In this document: positions 36,746 through 46,316 of the stretch, piece after piece
How positions within the stretch are numbered: the stretch's first letter is position 1
Layout of the letters: each line of letters opens with the position of its first letter
NCBI RefSeq assembly: GCF_003952185.1
Contig: NZ_RXFS01000003.1
Coordinates: forward strand, 248,001-312,000
Direction of reading: 5' to 3'
From: Variovorax sp. 679
Lineage (GTDB): Bacteria; Pseudomonadota; Gammaproteobacteria; Burkholderiales; Burkholderiaceae_C
DNA: 64,000 nt
Program-made: the position numbers and the translations under genes
The notes under the pieces: generated by a model
Database searches by the model: none
What the model saw: the letters and a program-made list of their open reading frames with translations, nothing else
What the model was told of the DNA's origin: nothing

Positions 36746-38071
36746 CTATGACGGCCAGCGCGGGTGGTCGTCGTCGATGACGTAGTCGTGCGCGTGGGTC
36801 GTATCGTGCGACGTTCGTGCGTGGCCGGCGGCCGCCACGTGAGGATGATTGGCAGGCAGATCGGCATGGGTGTGCTCTAGCATCGCCTCGTCCGAACCGC
36901 GCCACAGATAGGCGGCCATCACGACGGATGCAGTCGCCAACCCACCCAAGGCAAGGAAGCTCACGGTCAAGCCGGTCTTCGCGCCTAACCAGCCGGCCAA
37001 TGGGTAGGTGATGAGCCAGCAGGCGTGCGAGAGCGCAAACTGCGCCGCGAAGAGCGCGGGTCTGTCCTCCGGATGCGCGGATCTGCGAAGCAGACGACCG
37101 GACGGTGTCTGTGCCAGCGAATAGCCGAGACCGAGGACGAACCAGAGAGGAAGAAGTGCGGCGTACCACTTCGCCGCCAGGAACCCCAGGAACAATCCCA
37201 CGGCGAGCAGCGCCGCGCCGCTCAACATCACCAGCCGCTCTGGAAGCCGCTCGAGCACCTTGGGCAGCGCTAGCGCAACCAGCATAGAGCCCGCGCCGAA
37301 CAGCGAGAGCGCGACGGCGGTGGCGGTCTGCGTGAGCCCGAAGGTCGCTTGCACGAGGACGACCGTGTTCACGATGACCATTGCGCTGGCCGATGCCACC
37401 GCCAGGTTGAGCGCGAGCAGGCCTTGAAGCCGCGGCGTTGCAAGATAGATGCGCAGCCCCCGCGTCGTGCGCTCGTAGATTCCGCGCTTGGGCGGAACCT
37501 TGGCTTTGGGCAACACCGCGGACACGACCAGCGCCGCGGAAGCAACGAAGCCGACGACGGTGCCTCCGAACAACGCGTGGTAGCTCACGACGCTCAGCAG
37601 CAGCGCAGCGAGCGCCGGGCTCACTAGACTTTCCATGTCATAGGCCAGACGCGACAGGGACAGCGCGCGCGTGTACTGGTCCTCATCCGGCAACACGTCT
37701 GGAATCGTTGCCTGGAAGGTGGGCGTGAACGCGGCCGACGCGGACTGCAGCACGAAGATCAGAATGTAGATCTGCCAGATCTGTGTGACGAAAGGCAGTG
37801 TCAATGCAACGCCTGCGCGGATCAGGTCGAGCGCGACCAGGACGGCCCTGCGTGGAAGGCGTTCGGCAAAGGCCGATGCGATCGGCGCCACGCCGATGTA
37901 CGCTGCCATCTTGATGGCCAGCGCCGTGCCGAGGACCACGCCGGCGTTCGCGCCGGCAAGGTCGAAGGCCAGCAAGCCCAGTGCAACCGTGGCAAGGCCT
38001 GTGCCGAGCAGTGCGATCACCTGGGCGAAGAATAAGTGCCGGTATGTTGTATTACGGAGCACGTCAAGCAT
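36746..38071 (-). CDS. nreB: NreB-like nickel-resistance MFS transporter
   Basis: A 441-residue MFS protein with about 12 membrane segments (start NTTYRHLFFAQVIALLGTGLATVALG). The C terminus is His-rich: LEHTHADLPANHPHVAAAGHARTSHDTTHAHD. A His-rich C-terminal tail on an MFS pump is typical of NreB, which exports Ni2+. It is the last intact gene of the nickel operon. The start at 38071 has GGAG about 7 bases upstream; the open frame continues to 38380 without a plausible leader. Confidence 0.85.
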   Translation of the reverse strand: MLDVLRNTTYRHLFFAQVIALLGTGLATVALGLLAFDLAGANAGVVLGTALAIKMAAYIGVAPIASAFAERLPRRAVLVALDLIRAGVALTLPFVTQIWQIYILIFVLQSASAAFTPTFQATIPDVLPDEDQYTRALSLSRLAYDMESLVSPALAALLLSVVSYHALFGGTVVGFVASAALVVSAVLPKAKVPPKRGIYERTTRGLRIYLATPRLQGLLALNLAVASASAMVIVNTVVLVQATFGLTQTATAVALSLFGAGSMLVALALPKVLERLPERLVMLSGAALLAVGLFLGFLAAKWYAALLPLWFVLGLGYSLAQTPSGRLLRRSAHPEDRPALFAAQFALSHACWLITYPLAGWLGAKTGLTVSFLALGGLATASVVMAAYLWRGSDEAMLEHTHADLPANHPHVAAAGHARTSHDTTHAHDYVIDDDHPRWPS

Positions 38072-38093
38072 GGAGACTCCTTTGTTGAACCGT

Positions 38094-38444
38094 CTATCGA
38101 GACAACGCGCGCTGACGTGCGACGTCGCCGGAGCAGCTGCGCAACTTGATGTACACAGCGTCACCCGCTTCAAAGCGGGTGTGAGAAGGGAGCGCCACGA
38201 TGCGTCGCCGCAAGTGACCGAAGTCGGCGTAAGAAACGAGCGCAAAGCCATCGGCGGGGGCGACGCCGCGGCAATCGCTCGCAGACATCGCATCGAGCGT
38301 CGATGCTGAGCCGACCTTCTCGACTTTGGCCTTGCGCCAGCCGTCGTTGAAAGCGAATTGGCCTTCGTAGACGGTGGCACAGCCGGAAACCGCCCCGAGC
38401 GAGAGAACGATGGAAGTCCACAACAGCAGGCGCCTGGGATTCAT
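38094..38444 (-). CDS. small lipoprotein, paralogue of the 3.3 kb lipoprotein
   Basis: A 116-residue product with lipobox AVSGC at residues 18-22. The mature part has FNDGWRKAKVEKVG, ASDCRG, FALVSYADFGH and a final LRSCSGDVARQ, matching the copper-operon lipoprotein at 3307. Two cysteines are conserved between the two. Function unknown; it lies between nreB and a second small exported gene. Confidence 0.7.
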   Translation of the reverse strand: MNPRRLLLWTSIVLSLGAVSGCATVYEGQFAFNDGWRKAKVEKVGSASTLDAMSASDCRGVAPADGFALVSYADFGHLRRRIVALPSHTRFEAGDAVYIKLRSCSGDVARQRALSR

Positions 38445-38473
38445 GTCGATGCACTCGGGCCGGCGCTGCGCGC

Positions 38474-38824
38474 TTACTTGCCCGAGAAGTTCGAAGCGAT
38501 GTAATTGCCGGCTTGGCTCAGGAAGACATAGAGGGTGCTCTTGTCGGCTTGCGTGACGGCCGCGTTCTTGAAGCTCACCTTCCACTCCTTGCCCTTCTTG
38601 CCGTCGATCTGTTCGACCTTCTCCACCTTCACGGCTTCCCAGCTCTTGTCGAGCTTGCCGCCGCTGACCAGCGAAGCCTTGCGCTGGGAGGCGCAATCGA
38701 CCACGACCTTTTCCGATGCGGGCGTGTTGCCGTGGAAGTGGCAGCTGCCGCCCTCCGAAGCCATGGCGGAACCGGCGCCGGCGAGGGCTGCAAACGAGGC
38801 CAGGGCCATCGCGATTTTCTTCAT
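38474..38824 (-). CDS. small exported protein of the nickel operon
   Basis: A 116-residue product with a signal peptide (cleavage near SAMASE). The mature part begins GGSCHFHGNTPASEKVVVDCA and ends YVFLSQAGNYIASNFSGK. The CHFHGN motif with a distant Cys could bind Ni2+ or form a disulfide. DUF-like small proteins of this pattern occur downstream of hupE-like genes in nickel clusters. No characterised family is recognised. Confidence 0.65.
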   Translation of the reverse strand: MKKIAMALASFAALAGAGSAMASEGGSCHFHGNTPASEKVVVDCASQRKASLVSGGKLDKSWEAVKVEKVEQIDGKKGKEWKVSFKNAAVTQADKSTLYVFLSQAGNYIASNFSGK

Positions 38825-38849
38825 TGAGTCATCCTTTCTTGATGATTGG

Positions 38850-39653
38850 TTAGTCGAGGGAATCCCTGCCAGGATCGGCAGTCTTTCCAATCTCCATGTC
38901 CTCGTGCGCGTGGTTGTGCTCTTGGTCAGGGAAACGGAAACCGTTGGGATCTGAGTCGTGCTGGTAGCCATGCAGTTGCATGAGCAGCAGCAACACGCCG
39001 GCGTAGACCAGCGCAAGGTTGGCGGCGAAGCTGAAGCGCCGGAACGAGGGGCGATGACGCCAGAGCGCCAGCAGCGCGACCATGACTGCCAGTGCAGCGA
39101 TCTGGCCGATCTCGACGCCGAGGTTGAAGCTCAGGATGCGGATCAGCATCGAGGTGCTGTCGTCGCCGAGCGGCAGCTGCTGCAGCCGCGTGGACAAGCC
39201 GAAGCCATGCAGCAGTCCGAAACCGAACACTGCGACCAGCAGGTTGGGCGACTTCATGTCGAAGTACTTCTGGAAGCCGCCGTTGTTGTCGAAGCCCTTG
39301 TAGATGACGCTGATCGCGATGATGGCGTCGATCAGGTAGTAGTTCCAGGTGATCTTGAAGTACGTCGCGAACACCAGGGTGATGCAGTGGCCCAGCGTGA
39401 AGACCGTGACGAACTTGGCCACGTCCCTGAAGTTCGTGAGAAAAAACACCACGCCAAACAGGAACAACAGGTGGTCATAGCCGGTGAGCATGTGCGTGGC
39501 GCCAAGGCCGACGTACTGCAGGTAGCCGCCGCTGAGCATGCGCTGGCGATCGGCTTCGGAGATGCCGTGGGCGAGCACGTCAAAAGGCAGACCGATCAGC
39601 AGCGCCAGCACGGCGAGCGCCAGCAACGCGAGTTTCCGGTGAGGGATCAACAT
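38850..39653 (-). CDS. HupE/UreJ-like membrane protein
   Basis: A 267-residue membrane protein with a leader and about seven segments. The HupE/UreJ signatures are HMLTGYDHLLFL and FGLLHGFGLS, and the tail is His-rich (HGYQHDSD, DQEHNHAHEDME). HupE-like proteins move nickel or cobalt. It sits directly downstream of the CzcC-type gene. A different HupE-like protein with an EF-hand is at 49869. Confidence 0.85.
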   Translation of the reverse strand: MLIPHRKLALLALAVLALLIGLPFDVLAHGISEADRQRMLSGGYLQYVGLGATHMLTGYDHLLFLFGVVFFLTNFRDVAKFVTVFTLGHCITLVFATYFKITWNYYLIDAIIAISVIYKGFDNNGGFQKYFDMKSPNLLVAVFGFGLLHGFGLSTRLQQLPLGDDSTSMLIRILSFNLGVEIGQIAALAVMVALLALWRHRPSFRRFSFAANLALVYAGVLLLLMQLHGYQHDSDPNGFRFPDQEHNHAHEDMEIGKTADPGRDSLD

Positions 39654-39704
39654 CAAATCTCTTTCAATGGACAAAGGTTCAGAAGATGGACGGGCAAGGC
39701 GCAC

Positions 39705-40943
39705 TCACTCGAGCGCCAGGTCCCAGATCAGGTGCGCGTCGACGAGAAGTCGGTAGTTCGCACGCAGCGCGTCGGCACGGGCCTCGAGCGCTGAGCGGGA
39801 AGCCTCGAGGAACTGGCGCCTGGCCAGCAGCAGCGATTGCAGATCCGCTTCTCCCAACGCGTACGCGCGCTGGGTGAGTCGCGCGCTCTCGCCGGTGGCC
39901 GCTGCACCTCTCTCGGCGAGTTGCCAGCGCGCGAGATGCCCGGTGGCGTCCGCGTAGGTCTCGGCCACCGTCGTTTCCAGCTCTCGCTTCTGCCGATCGA
40001 CGGCAGCACGTGCCACCTCGACCTCCTGCAGCGCCTGCTTCATGCGCTCGTTGCGGTAGGTGCCGCTCAGCGGAATGCTGATGCTCACCCCCACGATGCG
40101 TTCCTTGCGAAACGCCTCCGATGCCGCGAAGACACCCACGGTCGGATCCGGCACACGGTCGGCCGAAGCGCGCGAGGCCGCGAGTTCGGCTCTGCGCAGC
40201 TGTCCTTCGGCGACGCGCATTGGAGCGGCGGCAGCAAGCACCCGCTGCAGCCACAGGGATTCGGTGTCTCCGGGCGGCAGCGGATCAGCCATCGATTGCG
40301 CAGGCAGTTGCGCACCTGGGAAGCGAACCCGCAGCTTGGCGCGCGCCTTGGCGAGGTTGGAGGCCGCCAGGCTCGCCTGGCGCTCCACGTCCGCGAAGTC
40401 CGCCGCGGCGACGCTCACATCCAGTGCCGACGCATCGCCGGCCTTCTTGCGACTCTCCACAGCTCGCAGGTTGGCCTGCGCAAAGGCCAGCTGTTCCTGG
40501 AACAGCTTCTGGGCCTGTGCAGCAGAAAGCCCGTCGATCCACAATTCCAGCAGGGAACGAGCGGCTTCGCGGACGGCCTCGCCGACCTTGGCCTGCGCGA
40601 TGACCTGCTCCGCTTCGCCGAGCTGCCGGTCGAGATCCGCCTTGCCGTTGATGCGGATGGGGCGCTCGAGTTGCGCGTTCCATTCATTGGAGGCCGGTCC
40701 GCCGCTGTCATAGTTGCGGCGCTGCATGGAAAGCCGGGTTGTCCATTCGTTGGGCGACGCGGCGAGCATCGCGGAGGTGTGACCTGCCGCCGACAAGGCG
40801 CTGCGTGCTTCCTGAACGGCCGGATCCTGCGCGATCCACTGCCGCGCCGAGACCGTCGGCGGCAAGTCGGCAGGCGTCGCCCGGTTGTCGGCGGATACGG
40901 GCAAAGCCCAGGCGATCATTGCGATCCCGGTCCACAACTTCAT
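39705..40943 (-). CDS. CzcC/CnrC-type outer-membrane efflux protein
   Basis: A 412-residue OMF-family protein with a signal peptide (to about ADNRA) and the double TolC-like helical pattern. It overlaps the DUF3240 gene by 4 bases, so it is translated with the pump genes. It forms the outer-membrane part of the divalent-metal RND system. Confidence 0.88.
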   Translation of the reverse strand: MKLWTGIAMIAWALPVSADNRATPADLPPTVSARQWIAQDPAVQEARSALSAAGHTSAMLAASPNEWTTRLSMQRRNYDSGGPASNEWNAQLERPIRINGKADLDRQLGEAEQVIAQAKVGEAVREAARSLLELWIDGLSAAQAQKLFQEQLAFAQANLRAVESRKKAGDASALDVSVAAADFADVERQASLAASNLAKARAKLRVRFPGAQLPAQSMADPLPPGDTESLWLQRVLAAAAPMRVAEGQLRRAELAASRASADRVPDPTVGVFAASEAFRKERIVGVSISIPLSGTYRNERMKQALQEVEVARAAVDRQKRELETTVAETYADATGHLARWQLAERGAAATGESARLTQRAYALGEADLQSLLLARRQFLEASRSALEARADALRANYRLLVDAHLIWDLALE

Positions 40944-41242
40944 TTGATTTCTCCCTCAAAGGCCACGGGCGTGGCCCAGTAGCGGATGCCGGTGCCGGCA
41001 AAGTCGCGTTGGAAGCGCTCGAGCAGTTGCGCCAGGGCTTCCCCGCTCAGCAGGACCTGGATCTGCATGGCGCGGCTGCGGCCCATGACCTGTTCCTGCG
41101 CACTCAACCGTCCATGCGGCGCACCGTGGCTGTGAACCTGGACGCTGGTGAACACCTCGCTGCCTTCGCTCTCCAGCAAGGCGTCGAGCAACTTTTCCTC
41201 GACCGCGGGCGGGCAGATCAGGTTCAGACAGTACTCATGCAT
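40940..41242 (-). CDS. DUF3240 protein
   Basis: A 100-residue soluble protein: LNLICPPAVEEKLLDALLE, VQVHSHGAPHGRLSAQEQV and a ferredoxin-like pattern similar to PII-like folds. DUF3240 proteins sit beside CzcA-type pump genes and may be regulators or metal sensors. It overlaps the pump gene by 8 bases. Confidence 0.8.
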   Translation of the reverse strand: MHEYCLNLICPPAVEEKLLDALLESEGSEVFTSVQVHSHGAPHGRLSAQEQVMGRSRAMQIQVLLSGEALAQLLERFQRDFAGTGIRYWATPVAFEGEIK

Positions 41243-44200
41243 GGCGCACCTCCAGCGTTGGGTCGTCGCGCTGGTCGCGCGCGTAGGCGAACCGCAGGTA
41301 CAGCAGCGGCAGAAGAATCAGCGTCAGAGCGGTGGCCGTGATCAAGCCGCCGATCACCACGATCGCCAGCGGGCGCTGGATCTCGGAGCCCGGCCCGCTG
41401 GTGAAAAGCAGCGGCACCAGGCTGAACGCGGTGATCGCCGCCGTCATCAGCACCGGCCGCAGCCGCCGTCGGGCACCCTGCGTGACGCAGGTGACCAGGT
41501 CATGGCCCTCGGCGCGCAGCTGGTTGAAGTAGCTCACCAGCACCACCCCGTTGAGCACCGCGATGCCCAGCAGCGCGATGAAACCGACCGAGGCCGGCAC
41601 CGACAGGTACTCGCCGGTGACCCAGAGACCGACGATGCCGCCCACGAGCGCGAACGGGATGTTGCTGAGCACCAGCAGGGCCTGGCGCACTGATCCGAAG
41701 GTGGTGAACAGGATCAGGAAGATGAACCCGATCGCGAGGGGCACCACGAGGGTGAGCCGCGCCGCGGCACGCTGCTGGTTCTCGAACTGACCGCCCCAGC
41801 TGATGCGGTAGCCGGTGGGCAGCTTCACCTGCGCCGCCACCTTGGCTTTGGCTTCGTCGACGAAGCCGACCAGGTCGCGTCCCGTGACATTGGCGATCAC
41901 CACGCTGTAGCGGCTGCCCATCTCGCGGTCGATCTTCACCGGTCCGCTCTCGCGCGTCAGGGTGGCCAAGGTTTCGAGCGGAACGCTCTGGCCATCGGAC
42001 GTGGTGATGCGCAGGGCTGCAAACTCGGCTGGCGAGATCTTCACGCTGTCGGGCCCGCGAATCACGATCGGAACGCGCCGGTTGCCGTCGATCACGGTGC
42101 CGGCACGCTGGCCCTCGATCTGGACCCGCAGGGCATCCTGCACGTCTTCTACCGACAGGCCGTAGCGCCCGGCGCTCAGGCGATCGACCACCACCCGCAG
42201 GTACTGCACGCCGTCGTTCTCGACGGTGTACACGTCCTGGTTGCCTTGCACCGTCTTCATCAGCGTCTCGACCTGGCCCGCCAGCTCGTTGAGCTTGTCG
42301 AGCTCGGGGCCGAAGATCTTGATGGCGAGGTCGCCGCGCACGCCGATGATCATTTCGGACACCCGCATGTCGATCGGCTGGGTGAAGCTGTAGCTGATGC
42401 CCGGCATCTGGTCGAGCACTTCCCGGATCCGGGCGATCAGCGCGTCCTTGTTGGCCATCTTCCATTCCGCGCGCGGCTTGAGCACGAGGAAGGTGTCGGT
42501 CTGGTTCAGGCCCATCGGGTCCAGCCCGATCTCGTCTGAGCCGGCGCGCGCCACCACGCCGGTGATCTCCGGGATCTGGCTCATGAGCGCCTGGTGGATC
42601 TTCAGGTCCAGCGCGGCGGTTTCTTCCAGGCTCACCGAAGGCAGCTTCTCGATGCCCACGATGATGTCGCCTTCGTCCATCGCCGGCAGGAAGGTCTTGC
42701 CGACCTGGGTGTAGACGCCTGCGGCCGCGGCGAGCATAACGCCGGCCACGATGAACACGACCTTCTGGTGGCTTAGCGCCCAGCCAAGCACCGGTTCGTA
42801 GAGCTTGAGCAGCTTGCGTGGCAGCCATGGGTCTTCGTGTGCGACCTTCTTCAGTAGGAACGACGACAGCACCGGGATGACGGTGAGCGACAGCACGAGC
42901 GAACTGAACAGCGCGAACACGATGGTCATCGCCACCGGCACGAAGTACTTGCCTTCCAGGTCCTGCAGCGTCAGCAGCGGCAGGAACACGGTCACGATGA
43001 TCAGGATGCCGGCAGAGACCGGCACCGAGACCTCGCGCACCGAGCGCAGCACCACATGCAGGCGCGGCAGCTTGCTGTCTTCCTTCTCGCGGCTGATGTG
43101 CTGCACGATGTTCTCGACCACCACGACCGCGGCGTCCACCAGCATGCCCAGCGCAATGGCCAGGCCGCCCAGGCTCATCAGGTTGGCCGACATGCCGACG
43201 GCCCGCATCAGGATGAAGGTGCTCAGCGCGGACAGCGGCAGGATCACGGCGACCGCCACGGCTGCGCGCACATTGCCGAGGAAGGCGCCCAACAGCACCA
43301 GCACGATGAGCGTCGCCTCGATGAGGGCTGTGGACACCGTGCCGACGGCCTTCTTCACGAGTTCGGCGCGGTTGTAGAAGACCTTGATCTCCACGCCCTT
43401 GGGTAGGGTGGGCTTGAGCTCGGCAAGCTTCGCCGTCACGCCCTCGACCACTTTCTGGGCATTGGCGCCCGCCAGCCCGAGCACCAGGCCCTCGACCGCT
43501 TCGGCCTTGCCGTCCTTGGTCACGACACCGTAGCGCGTGACGCTGCCGTCGCGCACCTGCGCCACGTCGCCCAGCCGCGCCAGGTTGCCGTCCTTGCGGC
43601 TGACCACGATCGCGCGCAGGTCGTCCGCGGTCTTGATGTTCCCTTCGCTGCGCACGAGCAGCACTTCGCCACCTTCGCCGAGCCGGCCCGCGCCGTCGTT
43701 GCGGTTGTTGGCTTCGATGGCGCTCTTGAGCTGCGCGGTCGACACGCCGAGCGCCGAGAGCTTGACGGGGTCCGGCACCACCTCGAAGCTGCGCACCTTG
43801 CCGCCCAGCGCATTCACGTCGGCCACGCCTGGCACGGCCCGCAGGGCTGGCCGGATGACCCAGTCGAGCAGGCTGCGCCGGTCCTCCAGCGACATCCCGT
43901 CGGTCTCCACGGTGAACATGAACATTTCGCCCAGCGGCGTGGTGACGGGCGCCATGCCGCCGCTGATGCCAGCGGGCAGATCGGCCGAGATGTTGGCCAG
44001 GCGCTCGGACACCTGCTGGCGGGCCCAGTAGATGTCGGTGCCGTCCTGGAAGTCCACCGTCACGTCCACCAGGCCGTACTTGGACACCGAGCGCAGCATG
44101 CGCTGCTGCGGGATGCCGAGCATCTCGACCTCGATCGGGCCGGCGATGCGGCTTTCAATTTCTTCCGGCGTCATGCCGGGCGCCTTCATGATGACCTTCA

Positions 44201-44339
44201 CCTGCGTGCTGGACACGTCGGGGAAGGCATCGATGGGCAGATTGCGGAAGGCATACCAGCCGAAGCCCGCAAGCAGAGCGGTCGCGAGCAGCACGAACAG
44301 GCGCTGCGACAGCGCGAACTGAACAAGGCGGTTGAGCAT
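41235..44339 (-). CDS. CzcA/NccA-type divalent-metal RND pump
   Basis: A 1034-residue inner-membrane RND transporter with the two large periplasmic loops. The helix-4 motif LAIALGMLVDAAVVVVENIV places it with HME-type pumps, closer to the HelA/CzcA-like HME-5 branch than to the Cu/Ag HME-4 pump at 20763. The operon context (NreB, HupE, FrmR-type repressor) points to Ni2+/Co2+. It ends 1 base from the adaptor gene. Confidence 0.92.
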   Translation of the reverse strand: MLNRLVQFALSQRLFVLLATALLAGFGWYAFRNLPIDAFPDVSSTQVKVIMKAPGMTPEEIESRIAGPIEVEMLGIPQQRMLRSVSKYGLVDVTVDFQDGTDIYWARQQVSERLANISADLPAGISGGMAPVTTPLGEMFMFTVETDGMSLEDRRSLLDWVIRPALRAVPGVADVNALGGKVRSFEVVPDPVKLSALGVSTAQLKSAIEANNRNDGAGRLGEGGEVLLVRSEGNIKTADDLRAIVVSRKDGNLARLGDVAQVRDGSVTRYGVVTKDGKAEAVEGLVLGLAGANAQKVVEGVTAKLAELKPTLPKGVEIKVFYNRAELVKKAVGTVSTALIEATLIVLVLLGAFLGNVRAAVAVAVILPLSALSTFILMRAVGMSANLMSLGGLAIALGMLVDAAVVVVENIVQHISREKEDSKLPRLHVVLRSVREVSVPVSAGILIIVTVFLPLLTLQDLEGKYFVPVAMTIVFALFSSLVLSLTVIPVLSSFLLKKVAHEDPWLPRKLLKLYEPVLGWALSHQKVVFIVAGVMLAAAAGVYTQVGKTFLPAMDEGDIIVGIEKLPSVSLEETAALDLKIHQALMSQIPEITGVVARAGSDEIGLDPMGLNQTDTFLVLKPRAEWKMANKDALIARIREVLDQMPGISYSFTQPIDMRVSEMIIGVRGDLAIKIFGPELDKLNELAGQVETLMKTVQGNQDVYTVENDGVQYLRVVVDRLSAGRYGLSVEDVQDALRVQIEGQRAGTVIDGNRRVPIVIRGPDSVKISPAEFAALRITTSDGQSVPLETLATLTRESGPVKIDREMGSRYSVVIANVTGRDLVGFVDEAKAKVAAQVKLPTGYRISWGGQFENQQRAAARLTLVVPLAIGFIFLILFTTFGSVRQALLVLSNIPFALVGGIVGLWVTGEYLSVPASVGFIALLGIAVLNGVVLVSYFNQLRAEGHDLVTCVTQGARRRLRPVLMTAAITAFSLVPLLFTSGPGSEIQRPLAIVVIGGLITATALTLILLPLLYLRFAYARDQRDDPTLEVRHA

Positions 44340-44340
44340 G

Positions 44341-45468
44341 TCAGTTGCTTCCGCTCTTGCCGAGCCATGCCGCCTTCAGTGCGATCACCGAACCGGTCGC
44401 CACCTGCTGGCCGGCGCGCAGGTTGCCCGTGACCTGGACCGATTGACCCGCGCTGGAGATGACATTGACCGGTTGCGCGACGAAGCCCTTTTCGGTTCGG
44501 ACGAACACGTAGGCCTTGTCGTCCTGGCGGGCAATGGCTGGCAGGGGCAACGCCCAGCCGGCGGTGTTCTCCGCGAACGGAACCTTGACCTGCACGACTT
44601 CGCCCGGGCGCAGCAGCTCGCCGCCTCCCACCACCCGGGCACGCAGCGTGACCGTCTGGTTGTCGCTCACCGTGGCACCGACCGACATCGGTGTCGCGCT
44701 GGCTTCTCGCCCGACCACCGTGATCGAGCCGGCGACCTTGCTCGAGAGCGCCTGCTGCTGGCGATCGGATGGGATCTGGATGTCGAGCCAGAGCTGCGCC
44801 GTGTTGACCAGGCGCAGCAGGGAATCAGAGCCCTGCACGCGCTGCCCGGCCTTCACATCCAGACCGACGACCGTGCCGGCGCTTCTGGCGCGCACGACGA
44901 GGCCGTCCTGCAGGTTGCCAGCGCCTCCCATCTTCCGAATGGCTGCAGGATCGACCCCGGCGAGGCGCAAGGAAGCTTCGGCAAACCGCAGGCGGGCCGC
45001 GGCCTCCTGATTGGCGGCATTGGCCTCCTGGACACGCCGCTCCGGAATGATCCCCTCGGAGAAAAGCTGGCGTTCGCGCGCGGCGGTCTGACCGGTCAGC
45101 CTGGCCTTGCTGGCCGCCTCCAGCAGCTTGAGCTGCAGGTCGCTGTACTCCGGGCTGCTCAGGCGCAGCAGCGGTTGGCCGGCCTTGACGGGCTGCTGCT
45201 CGTCGACGAGGAGTTCTTCGACCCGTCCACCGAACGGGGCACTGATGACCTGGTTGCCGCTGGGGGGCACCACCACGCGGGCGGGATAGGCCATGCCGCC
45301 GATCGCCGACGGCTTTTCCAGCGGCGCGAGCGTGATGCCAAGGGCCTGCATCTGTGCGGCAGACACCGGGAATTCGGCGGTCGATGGCGTCGCCGCAAAG
45401 GCGCTGGCCACCATGAGAAAACTGGACGCGCAACCGAGCGCGGCACGGCGGGCGAGCAAATAGGACAT
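44341..45468 (-). CDS. CzcB-type membrane-fusion protein
   Basis: A 375-residue periplasmic adaptor with a signal peptide (near ASAFAA), a barrel-sandwich split by an alpha-hairpin (ISAPFGGRVEELLVDEQQPV ... VVRARSAGTVVGLDVKAGQ) and a beta-barrel region. Unlike CusB at 19072 it has no extra metal-binding or CusF domain. It links the RND pump to the outer-membrane channel encoded downstream. Confidence 0.9.
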   Translation of the reverse strand: MSYLLARRAALGCASSFLMVASAFAATPSTAEFPVSAAQMQALGITLAPLEKPSAIGGMAYPARVVVPPSGNQVISAPFGGRVEELLVDEQQPVKAGQPLLRLSSPEYSDLQLKLLEAASKARLTGQTAARERQLFSEGIIPERRVQEANAANQEAAARLRFAEASLRLAGVDPAAIRKMGGAGNLQDGLVVRARSAGTVVGLDVKAGQRVQGSDSLLRLVNTAQLWLDIQIPSDRQQQALSSKVAGSITVVGREASATPMSVGATVSDNQTVTLRARVVGGGELLRPGEVVQVKVPFAENTAGWALPLPAIARQDDKAYVFVRTEKGFVAQPVNVISSAGQSVQVTGNLRAGQQVATGSVIALKAAWLGKSGSN

Positions 45469-45548
45469 AGAAACTCCACGAGAAAGCGATCCCGCCGCGC
45501 AATCAGGCGACGAGGAGAAGGCAGCGCCGCAATGGCGCCGCCAGGGCT

Positions 45549-46040
45549 TCAGACGTGGAGTGAGGGCGGCGCGCGGCCGTCAGGAGGAACGGTTCGAAAC
45601 AGCGGGATGGGCACTCGCTCTCGACCTGGGCGCCAGCGCGTGAGCGCTTCGGCCACGGGCTGCGTGATGAGCCCGAATAAAACGAACAGCGGCACAAGCG
45701 CCAGAAGCTTCGGCGCGGAGTCTGGACTGGCGAGTTGGATTGGGGTGCCTTGCAACGCCGACATCGAATGCCCGCCACCGTGATCCGCGTTGTCCGAGTC
45801 AACATGCAGCGAAAGATCATCGTTTTGATGAGCCACTTGCTCGAAGGACGAGTGACCCACATCCAGCTGACCGGCATGGCTCGAGTAGCCCTCGGGGCCG
45901 CTTTCGTGGTGATGCGCGTGGAACGGTGAACTGACCAGGTCCACGGCAATGACCAGCACCAGCAACCAGCGCATGAGCAGCATCACCACAGCCTTGGCGG
46001 GGGCGACCGACTCCGACAGCTGGAAGGCACGTGCGGTCAC
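45549..46040 (-). CDS. His-rich membrane protein at the head of the nickel RND operon
   Basis: A 163-residue product starting at a GTG that overlaps the repressor stop codon by 4 bases. It has an N-terminal hydrophobic segment (about residues 18-38) followed by FHAHHHESGPEG, many more His in HSSFEQVAHQNDD...DHGGGHSM, and a second hydrophobic segment (LLALVPLFVLFGLI). The end is LFRTVPPDGRAPPSLHV. The layout resembles CzcI-like proteins before czcC genes. It is probably a periplasmic nickel/cobalt-binding accessory. Confidence 0.65.
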   Translation of the reverse strand: MTARAFQLSESVAPAKAVVMLLMRWLLVLVIAVDLVSSPFHAHHHESGPEGYSSHAGQLDVGHSSFEQVAHQNDDLSLHVDSDNADHGGGHSMSALQGTPIQLASPDSAPKLLALVPLFVLFGLITQPVAEALTRWRPGRERVPIPLFRTVPPDGRAPPSLHV

Positions 46041-46312
46041 AGGTACTTCGTGATGTCTTTGAATTCGGCGATGGCCGTGCCGAAGTCGCGAGGCGACTTG
46101 GCGATCTCCTCGAGGCAGTGATCCAGGTGATCGTGGATCAGCAGCTTCTTGGCTGCGCTGATCGCCTTCTCGACCGCGTGCAACTGCTGCGCGATATCCG
46201 CGCAGTCGCGCCCGCTCACCATCATCTCGATGACGTTCTGCAAGTGCCCGTCTGCGCGCTTCAGGCGCTTGACCAGATCCGGGTGACTTTGGTGGAGGTG
46301 TTCGCCGTGCAC
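46037..46312 (-). CDS. FrmR/RcnR/CsoR-family metal repressor
   Basis: A 91-residue all-helical DUF156 repressor starting at GTG: HPDLVKRLKRADGHLQNVIEMM, then GRDCADIAQQLHAVEKA and LLIHDHLDHCLEE. The Cys of RDCAD and the His/His/Cys of HDHLDHC form the usual metal site of nickel-sensing members such as InrS or NcrB. A G-tract operator lies 4 bases upstream of its start. The first gene of the nickel RND operon; likely controls it and, in trans, the exporter at 35297. Confidence 0.88.
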   Translation of the reverse strand: MHGEHLHQSHPDLVKRLKRADGHLQNVIEMMVSGRDCADIAQQLHAVEKAISAAKKLLIHDHLDHCLEEIAKSPRDFGTAIAEFKDITKYL

Positions 46313-46316
46313 CTGC

